This document shows, in pieces, positions 16,412 to 24,008 of a stretch of 64,000 nt of DNA (position 1 is its first letter; each line of letters opens with the position of its first letter). This DNA comes from Cryobacterium sp. SO2 (GTDB taxonomy: Bacteria; Actinomycetota; Actinomycetes; Actinomycetales; Microbacteriaceae): assembly GCF_026151165.2 (NCBI RefSeq), contig NZ_CP117849.1, forward strand, positions 2,294,001-2,358,000, given 5' to 3'. Made by a program: the position numbers and the translations under genes. Under the pieces are notes generated by a model. That model had not been told where the DNA came from, searched no databases, and saw only the letters and a program-made list of their open reading frames with translations.

Positions 16412-16933
16412 TTACCAGTCTATTTGGCGCGTGGCTCCGACGAGACACGTTCCGGTTGCGAGCATGGGGGCGACGACGCTGTGAAAGCCGCCGGAGGACG
16501 GTCCGTTCTGGCCGACCAGGCACTCCGCGTTGAACTTCACGGCGAACTGGATGGAGTCGGCGGGCTTGCCCATGGTGGTCGTGTCTGCGGTGACTTCCAG
16601 GTGGTCCTTCTCGAAACCGGCAGCCACGAGGGCGTCGATGAGCGTCCGGCCGGGCGGGTTCGCCTCCGTCGCCAGTGTCGCGGTGATCACCGAATCGAAG
16701 TAGGGCAGGTTGTCGGTGGCGGTGCCAGTGGGCAGGAGCACCGGCGCGGCCGGTTCGGTGGGACTGGGTGCGGCCTCTGATGCGCTCGGCTCGGTGGTGC
16801 TGGCCGCCGTGCTGGGAGCAGGGGTGGCCGCCGTGCCGGCACAGCCGGCCAGGGCGAGGACCACGATCAGGCAGGCAGCCCCGGTCGCGGCCCAACGGGG
16901 ACGTCCGGTCTGTCCGGTGAAAATGCGAGCCAC
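16412..16933 (-). CDS. DUF6993-domain lipoprotein
   Basis: 173 aa from a GTG at 16931-16933 preceded by a strong GGGGGAGG site. The N-terminus is a lipoprotein signal (hydrophobic stretch then LALAGC), followed by a Thr/Ser/Ala/Pro linker. The C-terminal half (NLPYFDSVITATL, GRTLIDALVAAGF, MGKPADSIQFAVKF, GTCLVGATRQIDW) matches the DUF6993 proteins of Microbacteriaceae as I recall them. Two Cys in the domain could form a disulfide outside the membrane. Function unknown. Confidence 0.75.
   Translation of the reverse strand: MARIFTGQTGRPRWAATGAACLIVVLALAGCAGTAATPAPSTAASTTEPSASEAAPSPTEPAAPVLLPTGTATDNLPYFDSVITATLATEANPPGRTLIDALVAAGFEKDHLEVTADTTTMGKPADSIQFAVKFNAECLVGQNGPSSGGFHSVVAPMLATGTCLVGATRQIDW
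16417..16422 (-). promoter_or_regulatory. -10 box for ettA
   Basis: TAGACT ends 10 nt before the ettA ATG. It lies inside the last codons of the upstream DUF6993 gene (ATA GAC TGG). Confidence 0.45.
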
Positions 16934-16979
16934 GCGTCGTCCTCCCCCGCGGCCGCGCGCTGCGACCGAGAAGTCGAGT

Positions 16980-17501
16980 CTAGGCGGACTGTGTTTCCGG
17001 TTCGCTCTGAGCGGCCAGGGCGACGGCCGGCGCGGGCTGCTCACCGGCGGAGTGCTCAGCAGCAGGCTGCTCGACACCGCGCTGCTCGACACTGGGCTGC
17101 TCGACACCGGGCTGCTCGACACCGGGCTGTTCGACGGCCGAGGGCGGTGCGCTGCGCACGAGCGCCGTGGTTCCCCAGGCCAGATCGTGGCCGACGGCGT
17201 CGGCCTCCACTTCCACCGATGTGCCGGAGCGATCCTGGTTCTCCCAGTCCCGGATGCGCAACCGCCCGGTCACGAGCACATGCTCGCCCTTCTTCACCGA
17301 AGCCTCCACATTGTGCGCGAGCTGCCGGAAGCACGACACCGTGTACCAATTGGTGTCTGCGTCCACCCAGCTGTTCCGCACCCTGTCGAAACGGCGCTGG
17401 CGGCAGGCCAGCCGGAACGAGGCGATAGCCAGGCCGGAACTGGTGACGAGATGGCGCGGCGTAGTGGCCACGATGCCGGTGAGGGCGATGGTGTCGGTCA
17501 C
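16980..17501 (-). CDS. Single-stranded DNA-binding protein (SSB-like)
   Basis: 173 aa. Residues 1-105 form an OB fold of the SSB family: IALTGIVATTPRHLVTSSGLAIASFRLAC, NWYTVSCFRQLAHNVEASVKKGEHVLVTGRLRIRDWENQDRSGTSVEVEADAVGHDL. The C-terminal third is low complexity, built of VEQPG-type pentapeptides. It ends ETQSA rather than the acidic DDDIPF-like tip of the replicative SSB, so it is probably an accessory paralogue (SsbB-like). Start: GTG with AGGAGA upstream. Confidence 0.82.
   Translation of the reverse strand: MTDTIALTGIVATTPRHLVTSSGLAIASFRLACRQRRFDRVRNSWVDADTNWYTVSCFRQLAHNVEASVKKGEHVLVTGRLRIRDWENQDRSGTSVEVEADAVGHDLAWGTTALVRSAPPSAVEQPGVEQPGVEQPSVEQRGVEQPAAEHSAGEQPAPAVALAAQSEPETQSA
17055..17135 (-). 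repeat. 15-bp tandem repeat coding VEQPG units
   Basis: Units of CTGCTCGACACCGGG (plus-strand reading) with small changes encode the five-residue VEQPG repeats in the tail of the SSB-like protein. Confidence 0.75.
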
Positions 17502-17719
17502 GGGATTCTCCTAGGCGGCACAAGGCTATGGCGGGCGGGCTGTGGCAGTCGGGCGGCACGCGCGACCCCGGGCCAGTCCTCGTGCCGGGTTCGTGTCCCG
17601 GGGCCGCGCTCTACCCAGACTCCCCTCGCCGTCGGCCGTCGTGCACGCGGCCTCCCCAGGTGTGCACAATCCGCCCCGCGCACCCCTGGGGAGGAGCACC
17701 GCTGGCGTAGCCGCGGATC

Positions 17720-17725
17720 TAGAGT
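17720..17725 (+). promoter_or_regulatory. Leaderless -10 box for aldo/keto reductase
   Basis: TAGAGT, six bases (GACTTC), then ATG at 17732. Confidence 0.65.
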
Positions 17726-17731
17726 GACTTC

Positions 17732-18739
17732 ATGACCTTCGCTGCTGCAGAGAACCGTTATTCCGACATGCCGTACCGCCGAACCGGGCAGAGTGGCCTG
17801 AAACTCCCCGCGCTCTCCTTAGGGCTGTGGCACAATTTCGGCCACGAACGCCCCATCGACACCCAGCGCGGTATCCTGCGCCGGGCCTTCGACCTGGGTG
17901 TGACCCACTTCGACCTGGCCAACAATTACGGCCCGCCTCCCGGCTCGGCCGAGACCAACTTCGGCCGCATCTTCGCGGAGGACTTCCGCCCGTACCGCGA
18001 CGAGATGATCATCTCCAGCAAGGCCGGCTACGACATGTGGGCAGGCCCATACGGCGACTTCGGCTCGCGCAAGTACCTGCTGTCGTCGCTGGATGCGAGC
18101 CTGGGTCGTCTGGGGCTGGACTATGTCGACATCTTCTACTCCCACCGCCCGGACCCTGAGACGCCCATCGAGGAGACCATGGGCGCCCTGGCCACGGCCG
18201 TGCAGTCCGGCAAGGCGCTCTACGCCGGCATCTCCAACTACAGCCCGGAGCAGACCGTCGCCGCCTACGCCGCCCTGGCCGAGCACAAGATCCCCCTGCT
18301 GATCCACCAGCCTCGCTACTCCATGTTCGACCGCCACATCGAGGACGGCCTGTTCCCGGTGCTCGACCAGCTCGGCATGGGCAGCATCGTGTTCTCCCCC
18401 CTCGCCCAGGGCCTGCTCACCGACCGCTACCTCGGCGGCTCCGTTCCGGCCGACTCCCGGGTGGCCACGAGCCGGTTCCTGAACGAGACCTCGCTCAGCG
18501 AGACCTATCTCGAGCGCGCCCGTGCCCTGAACAGCATCGCCGCGGACCGTGGCCAGACCCTCGCCCAGCTCGCCGTCACCTGGATCCTGCGCCAGCCGCA
18601 GGTGACCAGCGTGCTGGTGGGGGCCAGCAGCATCGGCCAGCTCGAGCAGACCGTCGCCGCTCTCGAGGCGCCGGCTCTCGATGCCGACGAGATCGCGAGC
18701 ATCGAGCCGTACGCCGTGCACGGCACCGGCATGAACTGA
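17732..18739 (+). CDS. Aldo/keto reductase, L-glyceraldehyde 3-phosphate reductase (YghZ/MgrA) family
   Basis: 335 aa TIM-barrel NADPH enzyme, full length for the family. Visible: YRRTGQSGLKLPALSLGLW at the start, FDLANNYGPPPGSAE (Asp and Tyr of the active site), SSKAGYDMW (Lys), DIFYSHRPDPETPIEETMGAL (His), and the C-terminal NADP loop SVLVGASSIGQLEQ. YghZ detoxifies L-glyceraldehyde 3-phosphate and methylglyoxal; substrate assignment rests on family likeness. Leaderless, monocistronic. Confidence 0.9.
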   Translation: MTFAAAENRYSDMPYRRTGQSGLKLPALSLGLWHNFGHERPIDTQRGILRRAFDLGVTHFDLANNYGPPPGSAETNFGRIFAEDFRPYRDEMIISSKAGYDMWAGPYGDFGSRKYLLSSLDASLGRLGLDYVDIFYSHRPDPETPIEETMGALATAVQSGKALYAGISNYSPEQTVAAYAALAEHKIPLLIHQPRYSMFDRHIEDGLFPVLDQLGMGSIVFSPLAQGLLTDRYLGGSVPADSRVATSRFLNETSLSETYLERARALNSIAADRGQTLAQLAVTWILRQPQVTSVLVGASSIGQLEQTVAALEAPALDADEIASIEPYAVHGTGMN

Positions 18740-18776
18740 ACCCTGTCCCGACTGCCCGGCCTGCCGGCCGAGCCCG

Positions 18777-18805
18777 CCACCCGCGACCAGACCGGTCGCG
18801 GGTGG
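18777..18805 (+). terminator. Hairpin after aldo/keto reductase
   Basis: CCACCCGCGACC and GGTCGCGGGTGG are perfect 12-bp arms with a 5-nt loop, followed by a weak T-rich stretch (CGTCGTT). Confidence 0.65.
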
Positions 18806-18917
18806 CGTCGTTAATGTGCCGGCAGGCTGCGTGCCGGCACCGGCACGGCGGATGTCGGTGGTCGGCTCTAGCCTGGCGTCATCCTCAATCCGGCCCCGCC
18901 GACACTTGGAGCACACC

Positions 18918-19175
18918 GTGATCACCCTGACTGCGCAGCCCCGCCCCACCACCATCGCCCATGCCGTCGGCCGCAGCAGCGGGCCCACCCTCGTCGCCGT
19001 CCGCGACGGCCTCTGGCGGGTGGTGGACCGCACCGGCGCGGTCCTCGGCCACATCGAACGCCAGGCGCAGGACGACGGCGACCGGTACCTCGCCCGTCGG
19101 ATCGTGATGTCCACCAGACGCATCGAGCTCGGCGCCTTCTGGCGCATGGACGACGCCGCGGACTGCTTCCGCTGA
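18918..19175 (+). CDS. Small hypothetical protein
   Basis: 85 aa from a GTG at 18918 with GGAG 8 nt upstream. A TAGCCT box at 18869-18874 could be its promoter. The sequence (TIAHAVGRSSGPTLVAVRDGLWRVVDRTGAVLGHIE) reads like a small beta-rich domain: short strands and a turn, no membrane segment, no metal motif. It ends RMDDAADCFR. I do not recognise the family. Confidence 0.55.
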   Translation: MITLTAQPRPTTIAHAVGRSSGPTLVAVRDGLWRVVDRTGAVLGHIERQAQDDGDRYLARRIVMSTRRIELGAFWRMDDAADCFR

Positions 19176-19228
19176 GCCTCCGGCGGATGCCCGGGCGCGG
19201 GAACCCGGGCCGGGTCCCCTGGCGCCGC

Positions 19229-19234
19229 TACGCT
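19229..19234 (+). promoter_or_regulatory. Leaderless -10 box for EI24 protein
   Basis: TACGCT, GAAACG, then ATG at 19241. The spacing decides the start over an in-frame codon at 19187. Confidence 0.6.
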
Positions 19235-19240
19235 GAAACG

Positions 19241-20065
19241 ATGCTGCCCCAGCCCACTGCCCCGTCATCCGGCCCGCGCTCCTCCGGCCCGGCCGCGGCC
19301 GGACCGGTCCGCGACGCCTGGACCGGTGTGCGCTTCCTCGGCCGCGGCTTCGGCATGTGGGTGACCTCGCCACGGCTGATGCTGCTCGGCGCCATCCCCG
19401 CCCTCCTCGTGGGCATCGTGTACCTGGCCGGCATTGTGATCCTGATCGTGAATCTCGACGGCATCGTGGTGTGGGCGACCCCGTTCGCCACCGGCTGGGC
19501 GGAGCCCCTGCTGGTGAGCACCAGGGTGGCCGCAGCCCTGGTCTTCGTGATCGTGGCCGCCCTCTTCGCGGTCTACACCTTCACGGCCGTCACCCTCGTG
19601 GTCGGCGACCCGTTCTACGAGCGCATCTGGCGTGAGGTCGAGACGAGGTTGGGCGATGCGCCGGCCGAGGTGAAGCAGAGTCTGCTGGGTGCGGTCGGCC
19701 GCGGCATCATCGACGGCATCCGGCTTCTCGTCCCGGCCGTCGGTGTGGGCATCCTGCTGCTGGCCTGCGGGTTCATCCCGCTCGTCGGTCCGCTCGCGGT
19801 GGCTGTCGTCGGCGCCCTGTTCGGCGGCTGGCTTCTGGTCGTCGAGCTCACCGGCTTCGCCTTCGACGCCCGCGGGTTCAGCCTCAACGAACGGCGCCGC
19901 GCGCTGCGTTCCCGCCGCGCCGTCGCCCTGGGATTCGGGGCGGCGTCCTACCTGGTCTTCCTGGTGCCGTTCGCGGCCATCGTCGCGATGCCCTCGGCCG
20001 TGGCCGGTGCCGCGATGCTCAGCCGCGACACCGTGGACAGGCTCGCGCTTCCCGCCACGGACTGA
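19241..20065 (+). CDS. EI24/CysZ-like membrane protein
   Basis: 274 aa. After a Pro/Ser-rich N-terminus comes WTGVRFLGRGFGMWVTSPRLMLLGAIPALL, the typical EI24-domain opening, then about six membrane segments. The loop DPFYERIWREVETRLGDAP matches the DPFYE-x motif of CysZ/EI24 proteins, as does FDARGFSLNERRRALRSRR near the end. CysZ imports sulfate in proteobacteria; in actinobacteria the role of EI24 proteins is not established, so no substrate is assigned. Confidence 0.82.
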   Translation: MLPQPTAPSSGPRSSGPAAAGPVRDAWTGVRFLGRGFGMWVTSPRLMLLGAIPALLVGIVYLAGIVILIVNLDGIVVWATPFATGWAEPLLVSTRVAAALVFVIVAALFAVYTFTAVTLVVGDPFYERIWREVETRLGDAPAEVKQSLLGAVGRGIIDGIRLLVPAVGVGILLLACGFIPLVGPLAVAVVGALFGGWLLVVELTGFAFDARGFSLNERRRALRSRRAVALGFGAASYLVFLVPFAAIVAMPSAVAGAAMLSRDTVDRLALPATD

Positions 20066-20139
20066 GGCGCTCGCGAGCGGTTTGAGCTGGTTATCCGGCC
20101 ACGCCGCCACGGCTACCGCCGAACAGGTCCCCTGGGAGG

Positions 20140-20145
20140 TAGCCT
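20140..20145 (+). promoter_or_regulatory. Leaderless -10 box
   Basis: TAGCCT lies 7 nt before the ATG at 20153. Confidence 0.55.
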
Positions 20146-20152
20146 TCCGCAC

Positions 20153-20848
20153 ATGCAGTGGTGGAATGATTTCGTAACCTGGCTCTCAGCGACCAGGAAC
20201 CAGCCCGTGATTTTCAGCGCCGTGGTGCTGATCGTCGCCATTATCGTGGCCAGCCTGCTGGCAGCGTGGATCGCCAAGAGCGCCATCAAGCGCCTCCTGG
20301 ACCAGCACGACCGTGAGCTGAGGGCCGCGGCCATCGGCACCATCGTCGACGCCGCGACCGAGGCATCCGTGTGGAACTCGCTCACGCCGCAGGAACAGGT
20401 GATGAACGACCGTGCCGTGGGCATGGCCGACATCCAGGTGCGACTGCTGCCGGTGAAGGGCTCCAGCATTGCCGCCGACTGGGCAGCGCATCAGCTCGCC
20501 GAGCTCAAGCGCACCTCCGCCACCTTCGGATACCAGCTCGAGCCGGCTCTCGTCGAGTTCCGCGACCGCCTGATCGAGTGGCAGACCAAGCCGTCCCGCG
20601 CTCGCAAGATCTTCCAGGCCGACATCGAGCGCTGGAAAGCCCAGAACTCGTCGACGGAGAAGAATCTCATCGCCGACCAGGATGCCTGGGTGGCCCAGCA
20701 GCACCACGACCAGTTCGCCGCACCGACCGCGGCTCCCGCCGCACAGCCGATCGGATACGTGCCCGCCGCGCCTGCGCCGGAGACCCAGCGCCTCCTCGAC
20801 GACGTTCAGGCTCTCGAAGTGCGCCCCGCGCCGCTGCCGAACCCGTAA
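20153..20848 (+). CDS. Hypothetical single-pass membrane protein
   Basis: 231 aa. One strongly hydrophobic segment (VIFSAVVLIVAIIVASLLAAWIA, ~residues 19-41) follows a short aromatic N-terminus. A cytosolic helical domain follows (AIKRLLDQHDRELRAAAIGTIVDAATEASVWNSLTPQEQ; MADIQVRLLPVKGSSIAADWAAHQLAELKR; PSRARKIFQADIERWKAQNSSTEKN). The end is Ala/Pro-rich. It resembles uncharacterised Microbacteriaceae membrane proteins; I cannot assign a function. A clear hairpin follows the stop. Confidence 0.65.
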   Translation: MQWWNDFVTWLSATRNQPVIFSAVVLIVAIIVASLLAAWIAKSAIKRLLDQHDRELRAAAIGTIVDAATEASVWNSLTPQEQVMNDRAVGMADIQVRLLPVKGSSIAADWAAHQLAELKRTSATFGYQLEPALVEFRDRLIEWQTKPSRARKIFQADIERWKAQNSSTEKNLIADQDAWVAQQHHDQFAAPTAAPAAQPIGYVPAAPAPETQRLLDDVQALEVRPAPLPNP

Positions 20849-20862
20849 CGTCCCCCACCGTC

Positions 20863-20897
20863 AAACGCCGGTCCGCTCTCGAGCGGGCCGGCGTTTC
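20863..20897 (+). terminator. Rho-independent-type hairpin
   Basis: AAACGCCGG-TCCGCTC and GAGCGGG-CCGGCGTTT form a stem, followed by TCTCG. Confidence 0.7.
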
Positions 20898-20912
20898 TCG
20901 TGCCCACGGGCT

Positions 20913-21146
20913 CCCGGCGCACAGACCGCGATCACCCTGGTCACCTGGTTTCCGACGATGCCCGCGGGCTCGCTCCAGGGCCTCGTTCTGGAAACCGACG
21001 ACCTCGACGGCGACGTGGCGCGCCTGGCCACGGCGGGGATCATCAGCGCACACGGCAGCGAGACCGCGCCGTGGGCACGATTCGCCCAGATCACGGATCC
21101 CGACGGCAACGGCCTCGTTCTGCAGGAGACTGCCCCGCAACCCTGA
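20913..21146 (+). pseudogene. VOC/glyoxalase-family C-terminal remnant
   Basis: About 75 codons (ITLVTWFPTMPAGS, then LQGLVLETDDLDGDVARL, WARFAQITDPDGNGLVLQET) match the second half of small VOC proteins, including the terminal D-DGN-x-LVL element. The N-terminal beta-alpha-beta half is missing and no start codon with a ribosome binding site precedes it; the terminator of the previous gene sits just upstream. I read it as a decayed gene fragment. A short functional half-domain is possible but unlikely. Confidence 0.6.
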
Positions 21147-21180
21147 GCTCAGCGCCCGCCGCTTCGGCTGCCGACTCCGG

Positions 21181-22002
21181 CTATTTCCACCAGTCGTCGA
21201 AGAGGGATGCCGGCACCTGACGCTTGTGCTCCGTGCTCAGGTAGCGGCGCTCGATCGCCATCGCGATGTCGTCGTCGACCGGCTTGCCCTCGAGGAAGTC
21301 GTCGATGTGCTCGTACTGCATGCCGAGGTTGGCCTCGTCGGTCTGGCCAGGGTTGTCGTCCAGCAGATCGGCAGTCGGAGCCTTGAGGTAGAGGTGCTCC
21401 GGGGCGCCCAGCGCCATCAGCAACGCCCGGCCCTGCCGCTTGGTGAGACCCGTCAGGGGCAGCAGGTCCGCACCTCCGTCGCCGTATTTCGTGAAGAACC
21501 CGGTCACCGCCTCCGCGGCGTGATCGGTGCCCACCACCAGCAGCCCCTGGGCGCCGGCGATGGCATACTGCGCGATCATGCGGGCGCGCGCCTTGACGTT
21601 TCCCTTGTCGAAGTCGGGCAGCGCCGCCCCGGTGCTGTCGGCGAATTCGGCTTCGAAACCGTCCACCGCACGCTGGATATTGAAGGTGAGGTTCGACTGC
21701 GGCGCGATGAACTCCAACGCCAGCTGCGCGTCATCCTCGTCGCGTTGCACGGCATACGGCAGGCGCACCGGCACGAACCGCAGGGTGTGGCCCTCGACGG
21801 TGAGTTCCTCGATCGCGAGCTGGCAGAGCCGGCCGGCCAGCGACGAGTCCTGTCCGCCGCTGATCCCCAGGATCAGGCCCTTGGCGCCGCTGGCGAGCAG
21901 GTAGTCCTTGAGGAAGTCGACGCGGCGGCGGATCTCAGCGGCCGGGTCGATGGACGGTGTGACGTGCAGTTCCGCGATGATTCGCGCCTGGAGTTCTCGC
22001 AT
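21181..22002 (-). CDS. nadE: Ammonia-dependent NAD+ synthetase
   Basis: 273 aa. Makes NAD+ from nicotinic acid adenine dinucleotide, ATP and ammonia. The PP-loop is LGISGGQDSSLAGRL. Also visible: FVPVRLPYAVQRDEDDAQ, NVKARARMIAQYAIA, LVVGTDHAAEAVTGFFTKYGDGGADLLPL and KAPTADLLDDNPGQTDEANLGMQYEHIDDFLEG. There is no glutaminase domain, and the length fits the short E. coli-type enzyme. Leaderless start: TAGATT, 6 nt, ATG. It is transcribed divergently from the YeeE/YedE gene. Confidence 0.95.
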   Translation of the reverse strand: MRELQARIIAELHVTPSIDPAAEIRRRVDFLKDYLLASGAKGLILGISGGQDSSLAGRLCQLAIEELTVEGHTLRFVPVRLPYAVQRDEDDAQLALEFIAPQSNLTFNIQRAVDGFEAEFADSTGAALPDFDKGNVKARARMIAQYAIAGAQGLLVVGTDHAAEAVTGFFTKYGDGGADLLPLTGLTKRQGRALLMALGAPEHLYLKAPTADLLDDNPGQTDEANLGMQYEHIDDFLEGKPVDDDIAMAIERRYLSTEHKRQVPASLFDDWWK

Positions 22003-22008
22003 GGGAAG

Positions 22009-22014
22009 AATCTA
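22009..22014 (-). promoter_or_regulatory. Leaderless -10 box for nadE
   Basis: TAGATT on the minus strand, CTTCCC, then the ATG at 22000-22002. Confidence 0.65.
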
Positions 22015-22150
22015 CCAAGTCATCGCCGTGCGGGCGCTGCACATCCGCCCGGTCACACGGCGACGCATTGGCGCGGGCACCGGCGGCCCAGTCGTAGCGT
22101 CGAGAGTGCCTCCCGCACGACGCGGGGCGCAGGACGAATGGGGATTCGGC

Positions 22151-23242
22151 ATGCTCGTCACAGGACTGCTCATAGGGATAGCCCTCGGTTTTGTCATGCA
22201 GCGGGGCCGTTTCTGTGTCACCGGCGCCTTCAGAGACGTCTGGGTCACCGGGAGCACGAGGTGGCTCACGGCTTTCCTCATCGTCATCGCGGTGCAGAGC
22301 GTCGGCGTGTTCACCCTCGACGAGCTCGGCGTCATCTCCCTCTCGACGAGCCCGTTCCCGTGGCTGGCTACGATCGGCGGCGCGTTCATCTTCGGCTTCG
22401 CCATCGTGCTGGCCGGCGGATGCGCCACCGGCACGTATTACCGGGCCGGCGAGGGCCTCGTCGGCAGCTGGCTCGCCCTGATCTTCTACGCCTTGTTCTC
22501 GGCGGTCTCCAAGACCGGCGCCCTGGCCCCCGCCGTCACAGCTCTTCGCTCGGTCACCGTCGAGGCGTCCACCGTGCACGGTGTCCTGGGCGTGTCGCCG
22601 TGGCTGCTCGTGGTGGTGCTCGGTGTCGGCGTCGCCGCGCTCGTGCGGCACCACCTGCGCCGCCGTCCCGCAACACCGGTCGCGACCCTGCCCGCCCGCA
22701 AGCACGGCATCACGCACCTGCTGTTCGAGAAGCAGTGGGGCGCCTTCAGCACGGCGCTGGTCATCGGGGTGCTGGCCATCCTGGCCTGGCCGCTCAGCTG
22801 GGCGACCGGCCGCGAGGCCGGGCTGGGCATCACCGGCCCTTCCTCGAACATCGTCAACTACCTCGTCGCCGGCGACGCCGAAGTGATCGACTGGGGCGTG
22901 TACCTCGTCATCGGCATACTGCTCGGCGCCTTCATCGCCGCGAAGTGCAGCGGCGAGTTCCGCATCCGCATCCCCGATGCCGTCACCACCGTGCGCAGCA
23001 TCGGCGGCGGCGCGCTGATGGGCATCGGTGCCAGCCTCGCCGGCGGTTGCACCATCGGCAACGCCATGGTCAACACCGCCACCTTCCAGCTGCAGGGCTG
23101 GGTGGCCTTCGGTTTCATGATCGTGGGCGTCGGCGCCGCGACCCGACTGTTGATCACCGGGCCGTCCAAGGCCAGGAGCCGGCTGGCGGCCACAGCAGCA
23201 TCCGCTGGCCCGACACCCGAACGCACCACGGTGCGCTCGTAA
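22151..23242 (+). CDS. YeeE/YedE-family transporter (TsuA-like, thiosulfate)
   Basis: 363 aa polytopic membrane protein made of two YeeE/YedE repeats. Conserved cysteine motifs are MQRGRFCVTGAFRD near the start, GGCATGTYYRAGEG, CSGEFRIRIPD and GGCTIGNAMVNTA; such Cys residues relay thiosulfate in characterised TsuA. The TusA-family gene directly downstream supports uptake coupled to a sulfur carrier. A selenium or other sulfur-oxyanion cargo is the alternative. The ATG at 22151 is preceded by GGGGAT. In-frame sequence further upstream looks non-coding and overlaps the nadE promoter. Confidence 0.85.
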   Translation: MLVTGLLIGIALGFVMQRGRFCVTGAFRDVWVTGSTRWLTAFLIVIAVQSVGVFTLDELGVISLSTSPFPWLATIGGAFIFGFAIVLAGGCATGTYYRAGEGLVGSWLALIFYALFSAVSKTGALAPAVTALRSVTVEASTVHGVLGVSPWLLVVVLGVGVAALVRHHLRRRPATPVATLPARKHGITHLLFEKQWGAFSTALVIGVLAILAWPLSWATGREAGLGITGPSSNIVNYLVAGDAEVIDWGVYLVIGILLGAFIAAKCSGEFRIRIPDAVTTVRSIGGGALMGIGASLAGGCTIGNAMVNTATFQLQGWVAFGFMIVGVGAATRLLITGPSKARSRLAATAASAGPTPERTTVRS

Positions 23243-23309
23243 ACGTCCCACCGCCGCCGCATAACGCAACTCTCGCCATCGCAGCACCCATCAGCAAGGA
23301 GACCCCACC

Positions 23310-23537
23310 ATGGCCCAGCACATCCTCGAAACCGACGGCCAGGTCTGCCCGTTCCCCCTCGTCGAGGCCAAGGAGGCCATCGCCCAGCTGGCGATCGGCG
23401 ACGAGCTGGTGATCAACTTCGACTGCACGCAGGCAACGGATGCGCTGCCCAGGTGGGCGGCAGAAGCGGGCTACCCCGTGACCAACTTCGACAGAGTGGG
23501 TAGCGCGGCCTGGACCATCACGCTGCAGAAGGCCTGA
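23310..23537 (+). CDS. TusA-family sulfurtransferase (sulfur carrier)
   Basis: 75 aa, full length. CPFPLVEAKEAI holds the conserved CPxP active Cys near residue 13 that carries persulfide sulfur. The rest (ELVINFDCTQATDALPRWAAEAGY) is the two-layer TusA fold. An AAGGAG site lies 8 nt before the ATG. It is 67 bp downstream of the YeeE/YedE gene and probably accepts sulfur from it, as TsuB does for TsuA. Confidence 0.92.
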   Translation: MAQHILETDGQVCPFPLVEAKEAIAQLAIGDELVINFDCTQATDALPRWAAEAGYPVTNFDRVGSAAWTITLQKA

Positions 23538-23554
23538 GGCCCGCCAGACAAAAA

Positions 23555-23586
23555 ACAACCCCGCCGGGTTCCCCCGGCGGGGTTGT
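23555..23586 (-). terminator. Bidirectional terminator between tusA-like gene and tRNA-Arg
   Basis: ACAACCCCGCCGGG and CCCGGCGGGGTTGT are perfect 14-bp arms with a TTCC loop. The A-run at 23549-23554 gives a U-run for minus-strand transcripts, so it best serves the tRNA-Arg gene and also ends the tusA-like transcript. Confidence 0.85.
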
Positions 23587-23590
23587 GCTG

Positions 23591-23663
23591 TGCCCCCGGC
23601 AGGATTCGAACCTGCGACAAAGAGATTAGAAGGCTCCTGCTCTATCCCCTGAGCTACGGGGGC
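23591..23663 (-). tRNA. tRNA-Arg (anticodon TCT)
   Basis: Reads GCCCCCGTAGCTCAGGGGAT at its 5' end on the minus strand. Anticodon loop CTTCTAA gives TCT (codons AGA/AGG). The T arm has GGTTCGAATCC, and acceptor GCCCCCG pairs with CGGGGGC plus discriminator A. No CCA is encoded. Confidence 0.95.
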
Positions 23664-23739
23664 GGATAGCGATTCAACGATACCGTAGTCGGGCGGCCGG
23701 GCTCGGCGGCACCCCCACTGGGAGGTTCAGAGCCGGGCT

Positions 23740-24000
23740 CTACAGGGCCTTCGCGGTGGCCACGAGCACCTGGGCGAGGGTGGGTACGCCGGCCGCCCGG
23801 AAGACCTCGTCGCCGGCCGCGTTCCGCACGATGATCGTGGGGGTGTTGCGGATTCCGGCCGCCTCGGCCTCGGCGTTGTCGTGCGCCACATCGAACTCGC
23901 GCACCGTGGCTGCGGGCACCAGGCGTTCGACCTCGGCGAGGATCGCCCGGGTTTGCAGGCACGGTTCACAGAACGCCGATGAGAAGAAGACCAGTTCCAT
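23740..24000 (-). CDS. Thioredoxin-fold small protein
   Basis: 86 aa thioredoxin/glutaredoxin-like domain. The active site is SSAFCEPC (CxxC) close to the N-terminus; the cis-Pro is in GIRNTPTIIVRN. A C-terminal helix follows (VPTLAQVLVATAKAL). It probably acts as a small thiol-disulfide reductase in the cytosol. It begins 8 bp after the stop of the SCO4848-family gene, with which it should be co-transcribed. Confidence 0.82.
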   Translation of the reverse strand: MELVFFSSAFCEPCLQTRAILAEVERLVPAATVREFDVAHDNAEAEAAGIRNTPTIIVRNAAGDEVFRAAGVPTLAQVLVATAKAL

Positions 24001-24008
24001 GCCGGCTC

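Noticed and set aside
20371..23412. Plus-strand frame of about 1000 codons spanning 20-23 kb
   Set aside because: It passes through the 231-aa gene, nadE antisense, the YeeE/YedE gene and the tusA-like gene out of frame; Arg/Pro/His-rich, no recognisable domain.
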